A DNA stretch of 64,000 nucleotides from PALSA-968 sp964387075 (GTDB taxonomy: Bacteria > Bacteroidota > Bacteroidia > B-17B0 > Aurantibacillaceae). The DNA lies in contig CAYLVB010000003.1 of assembly GCA_964387075.1 (NCBI GenBank), positions 417,755 through 481,754 of the forward strand. The letters run 5' to 3'. The number at the start of each line of letters is the position of its first letter. The stretch's first letter is position 1. The notes under the pieces are model-generated. The model was not told the DNA's origin. It did no database searches and saw nothing but the letters and a program-made list of their open reading frames with translations. Shown one piece after another: positions 61,580-64,000 of the stretch. Made by a program: the position numbers and the translations under genes.

Positions 61580-62349
61580 TGCAACTCGCTTCAAGAAAAT
61601 ACGGCTCGGGTCAACCCCTTTTAATTCTACACGGACTTTTTGGTCAAAGCGATAATTGGAACACTTTGGCGAAACGTTTTGGTGAAAATGGTTTTGAAGT
61701 TCATACTATCGACCAGCGCAATCACGGACTTTCGCCACACAGCGATGCATTTAGTTACGGGTTGATGGCCGATGATATCAAGGAGTTCATTAATGTGAAT
61801 AAACTTCAAAATGTAATTCTACTCGGCCACAGCATGGGAGGGAAGACGGCGATGTTCTTCGCTTTGAAATATAAAAATGTGCTGGATAAATTGATTGTTG
61901 CCGATATGGCGCCGGTAGCTTACAAGCCACATCACAACGAAGTGCTCAAAGCCCTGCATTCGGTAGATTTTAAAAGGATCACTACAAGAAAAGAAGCGGA
62001 AGCTATTTTAAATGAATACATCAGTGATTTTGGCACGAAGCAATTCTTATTGAAGAATATTTACTGGAAGGACACCGCTAACAATGTAATGGACTGGCGT
62101 TTTGATCTTGCATCAATAACGAAAAATTACGAGGAGATCCTGGCGGAGGTTCCGCATGATTCCTGTAATACGCGCTCACTCTTTTTACGGGGAGAACGAT
62201 CGAATTACGTAACCGATGCTGAGATCCCGGGTATCAAAGAAAGATTTCCAAATTCTAGTATAGAAACTATTCCTGGAGCGGGGCATTGGCTGCATGCTGA
62301 AAAGCCGGATGCTTTTTACGACCAGGTGATCAGTTTCATAAAAGGTTAA
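61579..62349 (+). CDS. Alpha/beta hydrolase, YbfF-like esterase
   Basis: A 256-aa cytoplasmic alpha/beta hydrolase: LLILHGLFGQSDNW (oxyanion), GHSMGGKTAMFFAL (nucleophile Ser in GHSMGG), Asp in the RGERSNYV region and His in GAGHWLHAEKP. Similar to E. coli YbfF, an acyl-CoA or short-chain esterase. Coupled to pdxJ. Its end overlaps the end of the HAD gene by 14 bp. Confidence 0.88.
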   Translation: MQLASRKYGSGQPLLILHGLFGQSDNWNTLAKRFGENGFEVHTIDQRNHGLSPHSDAFSYGLMADDIKEFINVNKLQNVILLGHSMGGKTAMFFALKYKNVLDKLIVADMAPVAYKPHHNEVLKALHSVDFKRITTRKEAEAILNEYISDFGTKQFLLKNIYWKDTANNVMDWRFDLASITKNYEEILAEVPHDSCNTRSLFLRGERSNYVTDAEIPGIKERFPNSSIETIPGAGHWLHAEKPDAFYDQVISFIKG

Positions 62350-62962
62350 GGCCTTTTAACAGGGCCTCCGTGCTTGTCCCTTTTTCCAATAAATAAGCAT
62401 GTATGCCCGTTTTTGCCGCGCCTTTTACGTGTTGGATCGAATCATCAATGAAGACCGTTTCATCCGCGCTGAGCCCGTTCTCTGCCAGTATCTTTAAAAA
62501 AGGGGCCTCGTCGGGTTTTTTCAACCCGATGCGGTTGGAATAATATACCTTTTCGAATAAGTTCTCAAATTCCCGCATCGGACAAACCCGCTGAATTAAT
62601 TTTGTAAATGCGTTGATGTGCGTTTGATTTGTGTTACTTAAAAGAAATAACCTGTAGCGGCCGGTGAGCTTACGAAGAAGACTATAATTTTCATACGGCA
62701 GTCCTATAAGCATGGCGTTCCAGGCTTCTTTAAGCGCGTTTTGTGGCACTTCCAGTCCCATCAAACTTTTAAGTTTAAAGAAGAAGGCGGCCTCCTCAAT
62801 TTCTCCTTTTTCAAAGGCGTCGAAAAGATCGGTTTGCCGCGCCTGCGAATAAAGGGCCTCGAAATCGGCACCTCCCAGAGCCTTAAAAGCCGATTCAGTA
62901 AGTTGATAATCAATATCTAAGATTACCCCACCGAGGTCGAAAATGATGTTTTTTACAGCCAT
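62336..62962 (-). CDS. HAD superfamily hydrolase
   Basis: A 208-aa phosphatase-like protein: motif I IIFDLGGVILDIDYQ (Asp nucleophile and acid), motif II LFLLSNTNQTHI, motif III with KKPDEAPF and motif IV TVFIDDSIQHV. Similar to the YihX/sugar-phosphatase group. The ATG at 62962 directly follows the T-run of the terminator of the tRNA region, with no room for a ribosome-binding site. It may be expressed by read-through. Confidence 0.87.
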   Translation of the reverse strand: MAVKNIIFDLGGVILDIDYQLTESAFKALGGADFEALYSQARQTDLFDAFEKGEIEEAAFFFKLKSLMGLEVPQNALKEAWNAMLIGLPYENYSLLRKLTGRYRLFLLSNTNQTHINAFTKLIQRVCPMREFENLFEKVYYSNRIGLKKPDEAPFLKILAENGLSADETVFIDDSIQHVKGAAKTGIHAYLLEKGTSTEALLKGLNLL

Positions 62963-62992
62963 AAAAAAAGCGGACCTAAATGAGACCCGCTT
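62963..62992 (-). terminator. Terminator at the start of the HAD gene
   Basis: On the minus strand AAGCGGGTCT, loop CATTT, AGGTCCGCTT (10 bp, two G-U) followed by seven T, which run straight into the HAD ATG. Confidence 0.8.
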
Positions 62993-62995
62993 ATG

Positions 62996-63050
62996 TGCTC
63001 CCACTTGGGCTCGAACCAATGCCGATAGCTATCGGCACTCAGATCATGAG
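62996..63050 (-). pseudogene. tRNA(CAT) 3' half, copy 1
   Basis: Minus strand: homologous to the intact tRNA at 63744 from the anticodon loop to the discriminator, with the variable-region GGTCC replaced by TGCCGATAGCTATCGGCA (63020-63037). The 5' half of the tRNA is absent; in its place is the end of a GIY-YIG gene, whose stop codon falls in the anticodon-loop region. Confidence 0.85.
63020..63037. repeat. 18-bp perfect palindrome, copy 1
   Basis: TGCCGATAGCTATCGGCA. Further copies at 63394-63411 and 63899-63916, and a variant CCCCGATAGCTATCGGGG at 63928-63945. All lie inside tRNA-derived sequence. Confidence 0.95.
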
Positions 63051-63337
63051 CCTTTATATTTAGCTACTAATTTAAGGCTAATTTCCGGGTACCTGGCCAG
63101 ATTTTCAATATAGACCTTGCTTTTCATGTCTTTTATATGGTCTTCGATCTTTTTGGCTAATTGCATATCTTCTAACTCCATATGCCAAAACAAAGTCCAG
63201 AGAATTCCCTTTACGGTGTATTTATTGTCATAATATTTGTCATTGTGATTGGCAAGGCGTTCCGCAATAGGGAGGGTTGTGGCACCTGTATAGTACTTCT
63301 TTAATTTTTCAGAATATATAATATAGACAACGGCCAT
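63044..63337 (-). CDS. Small GIY-YIG endonuclease domain protein, copy 1
   Basis: A 97-aa protein that is almost only a GIY-YIG domain: VVYIIYSEKLKKYYTGATT (the two signature strands), the catalytic Arg in IAERLANHN and Glu in AKKIEDHIK. Free-standing GIY-YIG proteins of this size are common in Bacteroidota and of unsettled role. ATG at 63337 sits immediately after the T-run of a terminator hairpin; a frame extension upstream would read through that hairpin and a tRNA fragment and is unlikely to be protein. Identical to copy 2. Confidence 0.85.
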   Translation of the reverse strand: MAVVYIIYSEKLKKYYTGATTLPIAERLANHNDKYYDNKYTVKGILWTLFWHMELEDMQLAKKIEDHIKDMKSKVYIENLARYPEISLKLVAKYKGS

Positions 63338-63360
63338 AAAAAACCCCGCCATAGGCGGGG
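63338..63360 (-). terminator. Terminator before GIY-YIG copy 1
   Basis: CCCCGCC-TAT-GGCGGGG followed by six T that abut the GIY-YIG ATG. The stem is also preceded by an A-run, so it could act in both directions. Confidence 0.88.
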
Positions 63361-63369
63361 TGTTTTTTG

Positions 63370-63424
63370 TGCTCCCACTTGGGCTCGAACCAATGCCGAT
63401 AGCTATCGGCACTCAGATCATGAG
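63370..63424 (-). pseudogene. tRNA(CAT) 3' half, copy 2
   Basis: Identical to copy 1, including the palindrome at 63394-63411 in place of GGTCC. Confidence 0.85.
63394..63411. repeat. 18-bp perfect palindrome, copy 2
   Basis: TGCCGATAGCTATCGGCA in the second tRNA 3' half. Confidence 0.95.
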
Positions 63425-63711
63425 CCTTTATATTTAGCTACTAATTTAAGGCTAATTTCCGGGTACCTGGCCAGATTTTCAATATAGACCTTGCTTTTCA
63501 TGTCTTTTATATGGTCTTCGATCTTTTTGGCTAATTGCATATCTTCTAACTCCATATGCCAAAACAAAGTCCAGAGAATTCCCTTTACGGTGTATTTATT
63601 GTCATAATATTTGTCATTGTGATTGGCAAGGCGTTCCGCAATAGGGAGGGTTGTGGCACCTGTATAGTACTTCTTTAATTTTTCAGAATATATAATATAG
63701 ACAACGGCCAT
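63418..63711 (-). CDS. Small GIY-YIG endonuclease domain protein, copy 2
   Basis: Identical in sequence to copy 1 (97 aa, ATG at 63711 directly after a terminator T-run). It lies directly downstream of the intact tRNA on the same strand, so it would be transcribed only by read-through of the tRNA terminator. Confidence 0.85.
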   Translation of the reverse strand: MAVVYIIYSEKLKKYYTGATTLPIAERLANHNDKYYDNKYTVKGILWTLFWHMELEDMQLAKKIEDHIKDMKSKVYIENLARYPEISLKLVAKYKGS

Positions 63712-63734
63712 AAAAAACCCCGCCATAGGCGGGG
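63712..63734 (-). terminator. Terminator of the intact tRNA, before GIY-YIG copy 2
   Basis: CCCCGCC-TAT-GGCGGGG plus six T, the same hairpin as at 63338-63360, about 10 nt after the tRNA 3' end. Confidence 0.88.
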
Positions 63735-63743
63735 TGTTTTTTG

Positions 63744-63817
63744 TGCTCCCACTTGGGCTCGAACCAAGGACCCTCAGATTATGAGTCTGATGCTCTAACC
63801 GACTGAGCTATAGGAGC
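63744..63817 (-). tRNA. tRNA with anticodon CAT (elongator Met or Ile2)
   Basis: A 74-nt complete cloverleaf: acceptor GCTCCTA/TGGGAGC, D arm GCTC...GAGC, anticodon stem TCAGA/TCTGA with loop CTCATAA, variable GGGTC, T arm CTTGG-TTCGAGC-CCAAG, discriminator A, no encoded CCA. The first pair is G-C and the anticodon stem lacks three G-C pairs, so it is not the initiator. Met or Ile (lysidine-modified CAU) cannot be decided from anticodon alone. Confidence 0.93.
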
Positions 63818-63898
63818 GGTTAATTTTCCTTTTGCTTTACCTTCCAATAACCGTGGCAAGGTATAATTTTTTCTTTTCCCTTCCGTGGCTCGAACCAA

Positions 63899-63916
63899 TG
63901 CCGATAGCTATCGGCA
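63899..63916. repeat. 18-bp perfect palindrome, copy 3
   Basis: TGCCGATAGCTATCGGCA in the variable-region position of the broken tRNA. Confidence 0.95.
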
Positions 63917-63927
63917 CTCAGATTATG

Positions 63928-63945
63928 CCCCGATAGCTATCGGGG
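63928..63945. repeat. 18-bp palindrome variant
   Basis: CCCCGATAGCTATCGGGG, sharing the core CCGATAGCTATCGG, in the position of the 5' anticodon stem of the broken tRNA. Confidence 0.95.
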
Positions 63946-64000
63946 GATGCTCTAACCGACTGAGCTATAGGAGCGGTTAATTTTCCTTTTGCTTTACCTT

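Larger units (their letters stand above)
62995..63742. repeat. 374-bp direct tandem duplication carrying GIY-YIG and tRNA 3' half
   Basis: Units 62995-63368 and 63369-63742 appear identical by eye. Each runs, on the minus strand, terminator hairpin, GIY-YIG ORF, tRNA 3' half with palindrome. A third partial unit begins at 63743 with the same tRNA 3' end, but is the intact tRNA. Confidence 0.92.
63887..63974 (-). pseudogene. Broken tRNA(CAT) copy with two palindromic replacements
   Basis: From the 5' end it matches the intact tRNA through GAGCATC. AGACT is then replaced by CCCCGATAGCTATCGGGG, CATAATCTGAG is kept, GGTCC is replaced by TGCCGATAGCTATCGGCA, and TTGGTTCGAGCC is kept. The rest of the T arm and the acceptor 3' strand are missing. 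It cannot fold as a tRNA. Confidence 0.85.
63818..64000. repeat. 157-bp direct repeat of the tRNA 5' region, running off the window
   Basis: The tRNA 5' end and the following flank (ggttaatttt ccttttgctt tacctt) recur 157 bp further on, at 63968-64000. The repeat continues past the window edge, so a longer array of tRNA copies is likely. Confidence 0.75.

Noticed and set aside
63044..63412. Extended start for the GIY-YIG genes (Met at 63412)
   Set aside because: It reads through a terminator hairpin and tRNA-derived sequence; homology starts at the ATG at 63337.
62996..63817. Group I intron in the tRNA anticodon loop
   Set aside because: The unit of 374 bp is filled by the GIY-YIG ORF, tRNA half and hairpin; there is no room for an intron core, and no 5' tRNA half precedes the inserted gene in the broken copies.
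63744..63817. Initiator tRNA-fMet
   Set aside because: The first acceptor pair is G-C and the anticodon stem is TCAGA/TCTGA without three G-C pairs.
1..64000. CRISPR arrays, insertion sequences, prophage or toxin-antitoxin genes
   Set aside because: No regularly spaced repeats, transposase or phage genes found on reading both strands.

Overview
The window is a 64 kb stretch of a Bacteroidota chromosome (class Bacteroidia, Flavobacteriales- or Sphingobacteriales-like; I cannot place it further). The evidence is four secreted proteins with C-terminal type IX secretion (T9SS) sorting domains of the YPNP type, a PorE-like TPR/PD40/OmpA protein, an alternative complex III cluster, DUF4412, DUF4199 and GWxTD proteins, and promoters of the TTG-N17-23-TAnnTTTG kind. 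Coding density is high and no gene-free stretch exceeds 300 bp.

Layout. 1-3940: a T9SS leucine-rich-repeat protein cut by the window edge, an RluB-type pseudouridine synthase, YraN, and a DUF4412-like secreted protein. 4133-15634: one respiratory operon, actABCDEF (quinol:cytochrome c oxidoreductase, alternative complex III) followed by coxB and coxA, closed by a terminator. 15801-25856: envelope and secreted proteins (SprB-repeat T9SS protein, a caspase-like candidate, LD-carboxypeptidase, a T9SS beta-helix protein), a thioesterase and ComM. 25957-34409: LipB, a DEDDy exonuclease, GpsA, an M48 lipoprotein, ClpS, the PorE-like protein and TPR proteins. 34440-41425: a complete, translationally coupled histidine operon, hisGDCBHAF(IE). 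41626-53081: RmuC, a thioredoxin-like protein, a glutaminyl cyclase-like M28 peptidase, CysS, a dienelactone hydrolase, an aspartyl protease, a T9SS alpha/beta hydrolase and TadA. 53107-62962: LeuS, YcaQ, a DUF922 protease, phenylalanine hydroxylase, an HTTM protein, an ABC ATPase, PdxJ, an esterase and a HAD phosphatase. 62995-64000: an intact tRNA with anticodon CAT surrounded by broken copies of itself and two identical GIY-YIG nuclease genes.

The most interesting content lies between the annotated genes. Two short ORFs encode leader peptides: MKKQFVHTHHHYLPAR upstream of hisG, and MKNLSTQTYYYYSQRNGG upstream of phenylalanine 4-hydroxylase. Each follows a TTG-N19/21-TACATTTG promoter and precedes an intrinsic terminator whose 5' arm can pair instead with sequence at the end of the leader ORF. 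Both look like ribosome-stalling attenuators, one reading histidine and the other tyrosine, the product of the enzyme it controls.

The second is the tRNA region. A 374-bp unit (tRNA 3' half, terminator, GIY-YIG ORF) is tandemly duplicated next to an intact tRNA. In every broken tRNA copy, 5 nt of the variable region are replaced by the same 18-bp palindrome, TGCCGATAGCTATCGGCA.
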